From NCBI GenBank assembly GCA_963920575.1, contig OY986974.1, positions 19,262,795 to 19,326,794 on the forward strand: a DNA stretch of 64,000 bases, given 5' to 3'. Shown piece by piece: positions 48,573-59,034 of this stretch (position 1 is its first letter; each line of letters begins with the position of its first letter). The DNA is from Narthecium ossifragum. Lineage: Eukaryota; Streptophyta; Magnoliopsida; Dioscoreales; Nartheciaceae. Position numbers and translations under genes: made by a program. The notes beneath the pieces were generated by a model, which ran no database searches, was not told the DNA's origin, and saw nothing but the letters and a program-made list of their open reading frames with translations.

Positions 48573-49651
48573 GGGTGCGTCTATTGACACCGCCCAAATG
48601 ACTAAGGACACCGCCCACTTTTTGATTTTCCTAAACTACCCTTGTCTGTTCGGATATAAAAAGTCGAACATATAGTTAATGTTCGGTTTTTAAAAATCGA
48701 CTTAGTGTTCGGGTTTTAAAAATCGAATGTGTGCTTAATGTTTGGTTTTTAAAAATCGAACTTGTCTTCAAAAAAATGACACCGCCCGGCGAGATCTTCT
48801 TCAGCGGCTTTCCTCCATCTTCCCCGACGGTCCAGCGACGCGGCACACCACCAGATCTTGGTGAACGGCGGTCCCTAGTCTCCAGCGGCTTCGAAGGGCG
48901 ACGCTTCCCCTGCTTCCCTCTGTTCCAGCCTACTTCATCGAGTCCTGAGGATCTTTTTCTTCAGACGACGGTGGCTCTTCTTATTCTTCGGGGGCTCCTT
49001 CATTAGGCCGCGAGGTGCTCTTCGGCGACGCGAATCTCTTCTTTGGTGGCAGGCCACGACGAGCTCTTCTCCGGCAACCTCAACCTTCTTCCGCAGCAAG
49101 TCAAGGACTCCGGCGAGGCCTCGTCTCTTTCTTCTCCGGTGACGACGCGCTTCTCTCCTCCGGCGGCAAGTCCTCACTAGCCTAGATCAGCAAGCTCTTC
49201 TTCGACAACGCTTCCAAGCCAGATCGCGGTCTTCTCCGATCTGGGTTTCTCTGGTTGACGGCGAGCTCTACCCCTGCTCCGGTCTTCTCACACGGTGCTC
49301 TCTTCCCTGACTGCGAGGTGCTCTTCTCCGGCCATCCCACGTTGATCTAGTCTCCTGCACGCGTCTTTCCAGCTTTGTGTAGAACCCTGCCCCGTTCGGG
49401 GAAGATGAGGAAAGCCGCTGAAGAAGATCTCGCCGGGCGGTGTCCTTTTTTTGAAGACAAGTTCGATTTTTAAAAACCAAACATTAAGCACACACATTCG
49501 ATTTTTAAAACCCGAATACTAAGTCGATTTTTAAAAACCGAACATTAACTATATGTTCGACTTTTTATATCCGAACAGACAAGGGTAGTTTAGGAAAATC
49601 AAAAAGTGGGCGGTGTCCTTAGTCATTTGGGCGGTGTCAATAGACGCACCC
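48573..49651. mobile_element. non-autonomous MULE with about 250-bp TIRs
   Basis: 1079 bp with a perfect 9-bp duplication TAAGGAGAG (48564-48572, 49652-49660). The ends GGGTGCGTCTATTGACACC mirror each other, with arms of about 250 bp (to about 48822 and from about 49403). The arms include repeated TTTTTAAAAATCGA words. The GC-rich centre (48830-49400) has no protein that I recognise; it may be a captured gene piece. Confidence 0.93.
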
Positions 49652-49660
49652 TAAGGAGAG

Positions 49661-50335
49661 GGATGAGCACTTGTTGGCAACTTCAAATAATCTACAAGCT
49701 TCTTTGACACAAAATTATCGCAACTTCCATTATTAACAATCATGCTACAAATTTTCTTGTTAATAGTACATAATGACTGAAAACTATTATGTCATTGCGA
49801 TAGATCTTCCTGCTTAGCTGAACACCCTGCAGAAACTAAATTAATTTGCTCTCTTGAGTCTCTTCACCAACCTCATATCTACTAGAGTCATAAACTAGCT
49901 GCCCTTCTTCTTCTTCTTCTTCTTCTTCTTCTTCTTCTTCTTCTTCTTCTTCTTCTTCTTCTTCTTCTTCTTCTTTTTCTTTTTCCTCAAACTCTTCGTC
50001 TTGCTCAATTAAATTCACTGGCTTTCTAGTTGGACATTCATTAGAGCAATGACCAGGTTTACCACACCTGTAATACTTCTCTGGTGCCACCCTTGCATAT
50101 GGGTTTGGATTCTTAGGCTGCTCCTTGCTACTAGAACCTACAGTCTGTCTCCTTCCGGTATTCCCAATGTTGCTGCCATCTTTAAGTTTTGCTCCAACTG
50201 GAATTGCCTTGCTGGAATTTGTAACTTGCGTCACCACACCTTTGTTTGCATTGACCTCAAAGTTACTCTTACATGAATATTCAGATCTACCTCCAATCTT
50301 CTCTAACAACTCTGCTTTCAATGCTATATTATGTG
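49661..50335 (-). pseudogene. gypsy gag C-terminal part with zinc knuckle and poly-Glu run
   Basis: The minus frame contains HNIALKAELLEKIGG and RVAPEKYYRCGKPGHCSNEC, a CCHC knuckle whose first Cys is replaced by Tyr. Then PTRKPVNLIEQDEEFEEKE and a long Glu run from a CTT microsatellite. The N-terminal side continues beyond the LTR insertion at 50336-52600, the junction reading LWSVEEA then HNIALKAE. Confidence 0.8.
49904..49974. repeat. (CTT)n microsatellite
   Basis: About 23 almost perfect CTT triplets. On the minus strand they encode the Glu run of the gag remnant. Confidence 0.9.
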
Positions 50336-52600
50336 TGTCGCGCCCCGACCCGCGTAGGCCCAACCGGACCGGGCGACGCGAAGCGGAACCTAACCTACTG
50401 CGGAAATTTTGGTGAGATTTCCCTCTAATCGTAGTGGTTACCCTAGCAATTCATAATCATCCTGTATTAACATACAATTATAAACCTCAAAGATTGAACT
50501 GATATATAATACAAGTCCTCAAAACATGGAAATTATACATTTATCACTCTCGTAGGAGACTATCTATAACAAAAGGTAAAAACCGAGATCGCCGCTCCTC
50601 AAGCACCGCCAGACGCCGCCACGTCACCAAACACCGGCCCTGTAGGGGCGACCGAAGAAGAGCTAGCGCCAGCACCTGCAAAACGCAGCCCGGGTAGGAG
50701 TGAGCACTAAGCTCAGTAGGGACACTACACTACGACACTCACAAGGGAGGGAACACAACAGTGTCGCCCCCAAGCCTATCCTAGGTGTATACAAGGGTCC
50801 CATAACCCTACCGAAAGTTCACGAAGGCAAGCCCAAAACACTGCATACTCTCAACAGGACACAAAACACTGTTTGGCGGGCCAGGACACCGCTGGCCAGG
50901 CACTCCTCCCAAGAGTTTAAGAACACCGGACTCCGGCTACACCTCGGATACGACTCTAGAGACGGCACGACCTCTAAACCTCAAACAACATGTATTCAGG
51001 TCAAACTAACCCTATCATCGAAAACGACTGAATACTACAAATCGAGTCCTGGACCAAGCTACCAGCAACGGTCCTAGGGCTAGATCCGGACTACCCGAAA
51101 GCCCCGGATCAGCAACGCCCTACATAGATGCAACTAATGCACAACACAATGCATGCTATGGACATGCGCAGGATAATACAGATAGACATGCAATAGTATG
51201 TGATGATATAAATAATAGGGTCTGGGCACGGCACCCTGCTGGCCCTGGGTGGTGAACATGTAAGTAAGATTTAGGAGCTGCTGCAGTAGTACCACCACCA
51301 ACTGCCAGCAGTCCACCACATCACCTGCATCGGGAAGCAGCCCCGCAAACAACAGCTCACAGATATCACAGATAAAGCCCTCGGCGCACGCCGGCATGTG
51401 AGGCTAAGGAAAGCTGTAGAGCTACCCGCCCGTTTATTCTAAACAACCCGGGAGTCATCACTCTCCCGGTTCACCACTGCCCCTATTATAGGGCTAACAT
51501 GCTTAAACATATGTACAAGGTATAAAGCGGTAAGGAAAACCGGCATACCAAGCCCCGCGGGCAAAAGCCATGAAAAAAATCCTCTCTGCTACTAAAGGAT
51601 CGATCGTTTCCTAAGAAAAGATCGATCTTTTAAGTAACAGTGAGCCTTCCATCACTGTCGAGCTAAAGAAGATCGATCCTTCCTCCCAGGAAGATCGATC
51701 TTTCTCGAGACAGAAGCCACCCTTCTTGTCGCGCCAAGAAAGATCGATCCTTCCTCCCAGGAAGATCAATCTTTCTCGCGACGCTGGGTAACCATGCTAC
51801 CCAAGACCCAGGATTGATCTTCTCCAAGCAGAGGACCGATCCTTCATCGGGCGCAGCATGACCAACCCAGAGGGATCGATCCTTCCTTTAGAAGGATCGA
51901 TCCAGATGGGTTCTCCGGCATACTTCCGGCGAGAAATACCATCGAAAAATACATCCAAAATTCACTAAACTCTGGGATCTAATAGATCAAGATCCCACGA
52001 GTCTAAAACCGGTGAAATCATAGAAAACCAACATGTATATCTACAGATCTAAGCATAAGAACATAATCAAACCGAAAAAACCAAAAACCCGAAAAGATTG
52101 TAGGTAGGAATCCCTACCTAAGCAATAGCAGCTTCAATCCAAGCTGCTAGGCCTTGGATCATCCTCAAATGCCTTCAAAATTGATAGATCTGAGCTCAAG
52201 ATCTCCAGATTTCAAAAGGATTCAAGGAAGAAAGTCTCGTCTGCTTTATAAGCAAACGAACCGACTTATGAATGTTCGATCTTTCCCTAAGCAAAGATCG
52301 ATCCTTCATGACGATTGCACTTTGACTTTCTGACACCAAAAGATCGATCTTCTAGCAAGGAAGGATCGATCCTTTAGGTGCAGAAAGCTAGACTTGGGCT
52401 AGAACTCAAGCCCAAGCTCGGATCTTTCGATCCCGGGTCCAACTAACCGTTCTAGCCAAACATTATCACAAACACGGTCAGTGTGTGCACACGCGGGTGT
52501 GAAACAAGCCGACAAGGAAGATGAGCATAAATTGCCCTAAACCCTAAATTGCCCTTGCGACCCACAACGAGCTATAGGAGTAGAGGGACGGGTCCTCACA
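50336..52600 (-). mobile_element. solo LTR, Tekay/Del-like family (copy 5)
   Basis: 2265 bp, ends TGTCGCGCCCCGACCC and GGTCCTCACA, with a perfect duplication ATGTG (50331-50335, 52601-52605). It carries palindrome pairs at 51598-51902 and 52274-52371. Confidence 0.93.
51597..51902. repeat. GATCGATC pairs with about 60-73 bp repeat, LTR copy 5
   Basis: Pairs start at 51598/51620, 51671/51693, 51742/51764 (variant), 51812/about 51834 (variants) and 51874/51895. Within-pair steps are 21-22 bp and pair-to-pair steps are 73, 71, 70 and 62 bp. A further set lies at 52274/52296 and 52342/52364, each 22 bp apart. Confidence 0.88.
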
Positions 52601-52605
52601 ATGTG

Positions 52606-52894
52606 CTTCCTCCACTGACCATAGAACCTGCAAAACAATCTTTTCTCTAATATCTGTCCTTAACCCATTCAAATATCGTGCTACACACTGGGGTTTTAGT
52701 TTGATTCAGATTGTTTCGTGCAGAGAGTTTAGAAAATTTTACAGTGTACTCAAATAAAGATTTATCTCTTTGAAAACAATTCTAATATATTTGAAATAAA
52801 TGTTGTTCATAATCAGGTGGTAAAAATTTCTCCATAAGCAATTGCTTCATCTTTCTCCAAGTACCAACTGGTGCCTTTCCTTGATGAAGTGTAT
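52606..52894 (-). pseudogene. gypsy gag N-terminal fragment
   Basis: The minus strand reads [40 protein letters not shown] and FEYTVKFSKLSARNN, a retrotrans_gag domain, with an early stop near the insertion. It is truncated at 52894 where the GSTU copy C intron starts. Confidence 0.75.
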
Positions 52895-53593
52895 TTTTCA
52901 TCTTTAAAAATTACACCCATACCAAACGCACCCTTACTATATATATATAGTCATGGATTCCTCTCTCCCTCTCTAGTACTAGTTTGTCAATAAATCTTGA
53001 TGTTGTTAAATTGATGAATCATTCGACTGATCAGCTCAATCCCAATTCTAGGACGTTGTTGTAGATGGATGGATGGATTAGAGCAAGTTTTGTACGAGTT
53101 GATCGACCAAATAGTGTGTCAGCACTGTGCCAAGTGTTTGTGAATGATGAGCACATATTGCTGCTCCTTTGGGAAATGAATAGTTTCTCTTTTGTAAATT
53201 TGCTTCTACTGCATTGGTGGCCTGGTTTCACAAGCGTTCACAGAGTAGAGACCGAGGAGGCGAGGAAGGAAGCAATTGAGCAGACGTTCACAGGACTGTA
53301 GGTGTTGGAGGCGGCTTTCGAGAAGTGTAGCATGGGGAAGGGTTTCTTTGGAGAGGACACAATTGGCTACTTGGACATTACCTTTGGTTGCCATCTCGGG
53401 TGGCTCAGGGCCTCCGAGCATATTCTTGGTTTCAAGTTTCTCGATAAGAGTAAGACACCAACTCTTGGCTGGTTGGGCTGAGTGTTTCTCTGCTAATGAT
53501 CCTGTCAATGAGGTAATGCCGATGACCGAGTCGCTGCTAGAGTTCGCCATGATACTTCAATCTAGGATGGCCGCTGCTACCCCTACCAAGTGA
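52895..53593 (+). pseudogene. GSTU: tau-class glutathione S-transferase, copy C, exon 2 with intron tail
   Basis: 52895-52935 is the right end of the same Tourist MITE as in copy B. Intron DNA like that of copy B follows to 53214. Exon 2 starts WWPGF at 53215, but the acceptor reads AT instead of AG. There is a TAG at 53299-53301 (Gln in copy B) and a one-base frameshift near 53470 within the TLGW segment. The correct frame then continues to the stop at 53591-53593. Exon 1 is gone, replaced by gypsy gag. In sequence and intron it is closer to copy B than to copy A. Confidence 0.88.
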
Positions 53594-54360
53594 AGAGCAT
53601 CAAACTAGGTCGATGCCTGCTGCTGCTCTTGTCACAAAACCCAACTTATGATCGGAATTGTGTGCTTGGCCTAATAAACTTGAAAATATCTATATTGTTA
53701 GGGCTGGTGTATTTAGTTGTGTGAGTAGAGGACTGATGTTTGATGTTGTGGTGGTGTGAACTGTTTGTAATTATGGAAATGTGTGTTTGGCCTAATAAAG
53801 TTGAAAAAATTTACATATTAAATCCATTATGGAATTTATTTTACAACTTACAAAGCCCATTTTATCTTTTGTTACAAAATAGACCGTTTGCATATGAAAC
53901 ACTCAACTTGTAAGGAAGGATTTCTGACCAAAATGACTGCCATATGTTATCATCACCTTTTTTACAACAATAGCCAATCATTGTCATATATTGTCTAACT
54001 AGTGTAAACCCGTGCCAGTTTTTTCGTATCTCCTGTCAATAAATCATATAAATCATTAAAAAAATATAACAATATGATACCTTGAACTTTTGGAATTTAT
54101 ACACATTGCATTAACAAAATGAACTTTTGCTAGCAGCTTGATCCACCAGCAAGCCATTTGGTCTCCACAAAAACTTAGTGCTAGGAACTGCAAGAAAGAA
54201 AAGGTAATGATGATTTGCAGAGTCTAAGATCCATTCGGAGTGATGGAATCGAGAATGAAAGAGAAGGTCAAAGTCGCACACCCTCAAGTAATTGAAAACT
54301 AGTATCATCCTAATTAAGCACAAATACATGCTTCTTTGATACCAAATTCATGAGAGAATA
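53594..54360. other. 3' flank of GSTU copy C, dispersed repeat text, no gene
   Basis: 53600-53770 continues homology with the GSTU 3' flanks. At about 53800-53960 is a text (ATATTAAATCCATTATGG, TTACAACTTACAAAG, GTAAGGAAGGATT) with relatives near 2965-3060 and 58255-58380, probably an old MITE family. No gene is seen. Confidence 0.45.
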
Positions 54361-55996
54361 ACCGGCAAGTGTATCTAGCGGAAAGAGGCCCAAATTTCAT
54401 AACCTTCAAAAGAACAAAACTCTAGGTGCAAATCAACCATTTTTTTGACCTAAGTCGGTGATAATTACCACAAACAATTATCCACGTATAACAATCGAAA
54501 TCGAACACCCAAATTTGTGAGATTAACAATGACATAAACGAATATGCACAATTTCATGCTATCTAATCTAACTCGTTATTAGGAACCATACCAAGTCAAA
54601 AATCCATTTCACATTTCCACCAGCAACAAAGCACCAATTTATCCATTTCACATTCGCCTGGCATCACTTCCAAAGAAGTCAAACAACTTCAACCCCAGTG
54701 ACAAATATCTCATAACCTCTAAGAAGGTAATCTATAGGGCAACAAACTGATTATACCAAACCTTACACCCACCAAAGATCTAAAAAAGCTAATATATCAA
54801 CCAAAAGAACAGAACCTATATATGACAAGAACATAATCTAAATCCAATCAAGTCCACACTGCCAAAATGGTGGACTCACAAAACCATGGGTGGTAAACCA
54901 AACCCATCCTTCACCCAATATCTCACCAGCCTTAGAGAAATAATACTATTTAGCAAAAGACTCGTACCCAACAAAGAAATCGATCAAGCTGCCATGCGAA
55001 ACCTCGTGTTAAATGAAGAGAAAAAAAGTAGCTGAGAAAGCTAAAGCGCTGGATTGATTGAAAAGCAATCAATTTGTGTTTCATTTAGCATTTTTTTTCT
55101 TTAAAAAATACAATAGAACATCAATTGAGAGATAAACAAAAGCACTGGATTGATTGGAAAGCTATAAAATAGAATACCATGGATAGCAAAACGTACTAAG
55201 CAAATGTTATGGTATGTTTTTTTTCTTTCTAAATCTATTTTAGGTGAAAAGTTGTAGCCTTAAATAGTGATCATTGGAAGCTATTCGTTCACGATTTCCA
55301 TGAAGCAACCAAATGCATTCAAGCATTTCATGTGTTGTGTGAGAGGCATGGGTGGGGAAATTGTTAAGTTAAGAGTGATTGATGCATGTTGAGAAATCAA
55401 TATACTTGCCTGAGGGTAGCAAGAAGGCTACTACTAAGATGAGGTCTCAACTACTTCACTCAGGGGATGTCGTCTAGCGTCCAGTTGAGTGGCTATGAAA
55501 AACCTGCAACAGATATCCGCGCATCAAACTAGCCTTAGAAATTTATTGTAAAAAAATTCGGAACTAACACACTCTCTCTCATAAGTTTTCATTACATTTA
55601 CGTGGAGAAATCAGCACTCTAAAGTCCACATTACGTCAAACGAAGGAAATTTTTTGTAAGTAAGACCTTGACACCGATAACCAGATTCTCTTTATGGCCT
55701 CCAAACAATTAGTTGAAAACCGGAGTCATGCTATTTCAGCACTAATGCATGCTTGCTTGAAATCAAACCTCATAACAGAACAACAGGCAAATGTATCTGG
55801 TGAAAAGAGGCCCAAATTTCATAAAGTTCAAAAGCTCAAAACTTTAGGTGCAAAACAACCGATTTTTTGGCCCAAATTGGTGGTAATGGTTTCTAAATAA
55901 GATCAGAAAATAATATTATATTTATTATCTTAGATGGGTAAGCTGGCTTGATCCATAATTTAGGTTACTGTTCGCCAATTTATGTCAATGTGAAGG
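54361..55996 (+). other. unrecognised gene-like segment, inverted copy of 7832-9410
   Basis: Long homology to 7832-9410 in opposite orientation. The open frame 55694-55900 reads MASKQLVENRSHAISALMHA, then NVSGEKRPKFHKVQKLKTLG. The segment begins and ends with an imperfect direct repeat of about 110 bp (54361-54475 and 55783-55892; shared words AAAGAGGCCCAAATTTCATA and AGGTGCAAA). I do not recognise the family. Confidence 0.5.
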
Positions 55997-56040
55997 ATTT
56001 TGCTACAGCCAAGGGTCTTGCAAGGATCTGGCTACGTTGC

Positions 56041-56100
56041 CCAATCAGAGCGCGCCACGTGTCCCTCCCAACCAAAACGAGATTATAAGCAGACAGGGAG
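56041..56100 (+). promoter_or_regulatory. duplicated promoter, copy 1: CCAAT, G-box, TATA-like
   Basis: CCAAT 56041, CACGTG 56056-56061 and ATTATAAGCAGAC from about 56083, followed by GAGAGAAATTGGGCGCGCG and a CT/CpG-rich leader. The same order recurs at 58508. No coding gene is recognised downstream in 56100-58490. Confidence 0.6.
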
Positions 56101-58490
56101 AGAGAAATTGGGCGCGCGTTTGAATTTTTCACTCCCTCCCTCCCCGGGTCCCGATCTCCTCGTCCCTCTCTCTCCGACGGCGGCGCCGGCTCCGGCTCCT
56201 CCGTCGGCATCTGCGCAAGATTTGGCAGTATGTTTCAAAATCCCTAAACCCCCAACCTCTCGTCCCTCTCTCTCCCCGGCGCGGCGATCTCTCCCTCTCC
56301 TTCCCTCCCCCCACCGCCCCCCTCCTCGTCCTCTCGTCACTCTCTCCCCGGCGCCGGCGTCAGCAGCCCCCAAATGCATGAGAAAGGCCACGTTCCCCAC
56401 CCTCTCTCTCTCTCTCTCCGGAGCTCCCTGACCTCTCATACCTCTCCTCCTCCTCCTCCGGCATCCGCGGCTCCTCCGCGCGCTGCTCCTCCTCCTCCGG
56501 TCTGTTTTTATGATTCGTTTTAGCAAACCTTATCTCTGTATTCCGTGAAAAACCATCGTCTTGCTTTGAGGAACTATGCCTATCGGCATTAGGAGACATA
56601 AATGTTTTGGTGGTTTATGGCTTTCAGCCTTGAGCCAATGACTGAAACTTGTCCCCTATCCAGGGTGTACTTGTATGATCAGTAAAAGCATTCACTATTG
56701 CCATTTACAATGAAAACTTTCGTTTGTCATGTGCATCTAGTGAGTAGGACAAGGGTGCCTTTCTAACTGGTGCATTGGAGTTAACAGTGGCGGATAAATT
56801 ACAACATTTAGTCTTCTGCAGAGGGGGATGAAAACAATCGAAGGTGATGGTTTTTATTACTTGATTTAGTCTTTGCTGACTGCATATTTCCTTTTGTTTT
56901 TTATTGCATTAGTAAAGCCATTCACCTCTTTTTTCCATGCTTTTGCAGGTTTTCCTTATTGTGCTTATGGCATTTAGCTACTAAAGCTATCTTGTGCACC
57001 AAAAAGAGACATCATCTGCATTAAAAAATTGCTGGTCATTTAGCTACAATCAGCTTCAGAAACAGCAGGCCATGAGTAGCTTTGGAGAGAGATCGAAGCC
57101 ATGGATTATGAATCCGAATCCATTAGAAACATTGAACAGAGATGTTTCTGAAGCTGATTGTAGCTAAATGACTCATTTTACAATTTCGTATGTTTTTAAA
57201 GCATGATGAGCCCTCAATGCACTTTGGGAGCAAGCGTATTGTATTTTAAAATTTGCATTTATTCATAGCAAAACTCTATAGAATGGCATCGAGAAGAAGA
57301 CAGCTCTTCTATCATGGTGTTATGTGTGTCGATTGGAGGTTCTATGCTTCCTTACTATGGTTCAAGGATTTAAATTGAGCAATATCTAGGCTGGAACATA
57401 TTCCCTATTGAAGAAGTGATGTTATGCTGACTTCAGTTATGTAGATTATTAATTGTATGAAGTAGTCGAGCATATTGTTGAATTCGCACAATTTTGTAGC
57501 TTATAAAATGAAAGTCTATTGATATGGTATCCATGATTAACATTACTTTTTCTGTTTGTTAGAGAACCTATTCTTGGACTCATTGCATGCTTAAACTTTA
57601 TATTCTTTACAAAATTTTAAGGAGCTAATGCGTTCATCTGTGTTTTCTTGCATGAATAGGCTGCTAAACCACTACATCAACGGAGGCACTTGTGAGCTTT
57701 GAAAGGTGCATCCGAGGTTGTATGTACTCAGTTTTTACAAGTTCACAACTTTTTTTCAGTGCAGATGACTGGTGAGATATGCAGCAGAAGTGACCAACAT
57801 TGAGATTTGAGAACATGGCTGAGGCTAGTAAATTCTAGGAATTGCTTAGCCAAGAGTTGCTTTCTCTCAGCTAAAACTCAACTTGCATCCCAGGTTGCCA
57901 ATGAACATGTAGCAGCATCAAGTTACCATCTGTGAGCTTATAGTGTTAGATAACTTGACAGGAATTAATGTATCTAGTTCTCCCCAGCATTTGCACAAGG
58001 GGATATCAGTGTAACTATCTTACCTTGTGTGAGCAGCTCCTTGTATATATGTCTAGCTAAACTATATATATGCATAGCCAGCTTTTGCAGGCTGGATGCT
58101 TTTTCTACCATTTTACTGTGCGATGATTTTTCAATTTTTTGTTTTTTATTTTTAGCATATACGTGCAACGCTGGGTAGTGTTTGAACGTTTCAAACCGTC
58201 TACTATCCAATAAATTGAACCAAAATCGTTGCCCTGGTGGTAGCAAAGAAAAATTTGTATATTAAATCTACTTTTATATATTTTCAATTTTGTCTCTCAT
58301 TACAAAGTTGGCCATTTGTGTACAAAATTCTTGGTTATTAAGTCACAGATTTTCTGACTTTTAAGTAAGAACTCCTGATTATGAGCCTTAAAACCAGTTG
58401 CACAATCTATAATTTTAGGAAAATGGTCTGAATCCTAACAATAATGTTTTTTGCGAGTTTTCCCCACTGAACTCCTGGAATCCTCCATGA
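56101..58490. other. leader and intergenic region with a hairpin, no recognised protein
   Basis: 56110-56500 is CT- and CpG-rich 5'-leader-like DNA, and its open frames look like low-complexity by-products. The rest is AT-rich with no domain that I recognise. A perfect 28-bp inverted repeat lies at 57036-57171. The region may be a non-coding or decayed transcript driven by promoter copy 1. Confidence 0.4.
57036..57171. ncRNA. candidate hairpin, 28-bp perfect stem with 80-nt loop
   Basis: 57036-57063 and 57144-57171 are exact reverse complements (28 of 28), with core TAGCTACAATCAGCTTCAGA. The 136-nt size would suit a small-RNA precursor, but a MITE core or chance duplication is possible. Only RNA data can tell. 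Confidence 0.4.
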
Positions 58491-58507
58491 CGGTTGCACC
58501 ACCTGGC

Positions 58508-58570
58508 CCAATCAGAGAGCGCCACGTGTCCCTTACAATCAAAACGAGATTATAAGCAGACGGGGAGAGA
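58508..58570 (+). promoter_or_regulatory. duplicated promoter, copy 2: CCAAT, G-box, TATA-like
   Basis: CCAAT 58508, CACGTG 58523-58528 and GATTATAAGCAGAC from about 58548, with spacing like copy 1. It is followed by a CT/CpG-rich leader to about 59030 and the chimeric KAS II gene. Confidence 0.65.
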
Positions 58571-59034
58571 GAAATTGGGCGCGCGTTTTAATTATTCACT
58601 CTCTCTCTCCCTCCCTCCCCGGGTCCCGATCTCTCGTCTCTCTCCGACCGCGGCGCCGGCTCCGGCATCCTCCGCGCTTCTCCGCCGGCATCCGCGCGCT
58701 TCTCCTCCTCCGCCATCCGTGCAAGATTTGGCGGTATGTTTCAAAATCCCTAAACCCTTCCCCGACCTCTCGTCCCTCTCTCACCCAGGCGCGCCGATGT
58801 CTCTCTCTCCTTCCCTCCCCCACCGCGCTTCTCCTCCTCCGGAATCCGCGCAAGGTTTGGTCATTTTTTTGGCGGTCTCTCGGTGCCCGACCTCTCTCTC
58901 TCTCTCTCATTCTCTCCCTCTCTCTTCCCACCGCCACCCTCCCCCGACGCCCCCAACCATGCTGACCACCTCTCACCCCCAAATCCGGCGCCTTGCATTC
59001 TCTCGCTCTCTCCAACCTGACTTCGACGGTTGAC

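Larger units (their letters stand above)
40938..52894 (-). mobile_element. Ty3-gypsy gag-pol remnant, minus strand, hit by three insertions
   Basis: The internal region runs from gag at about 52890 to the integrase C terminus at about 41223, with a non-coding tail to 40938. The coding frame reads through three clean insertions: 42683-46979, 48573-49651 and 50336-52600. No LTR of its own was recognised at either side. The 5' end is cut at 52894 where GSTU copy C begins. The chromovirus-like pol text suggests a different lineage from the Athila-like element. Confidence 0.85.

Noticed and set aside
56000..56526. Open frames of about 145 residues on both strands in the CpG-rich leader
   Set aside because: Pro/Ser/Arg low-complexity by-products of a CT-rich leader. 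The duplicated copy at 58.5 kb does not preserve the frame.
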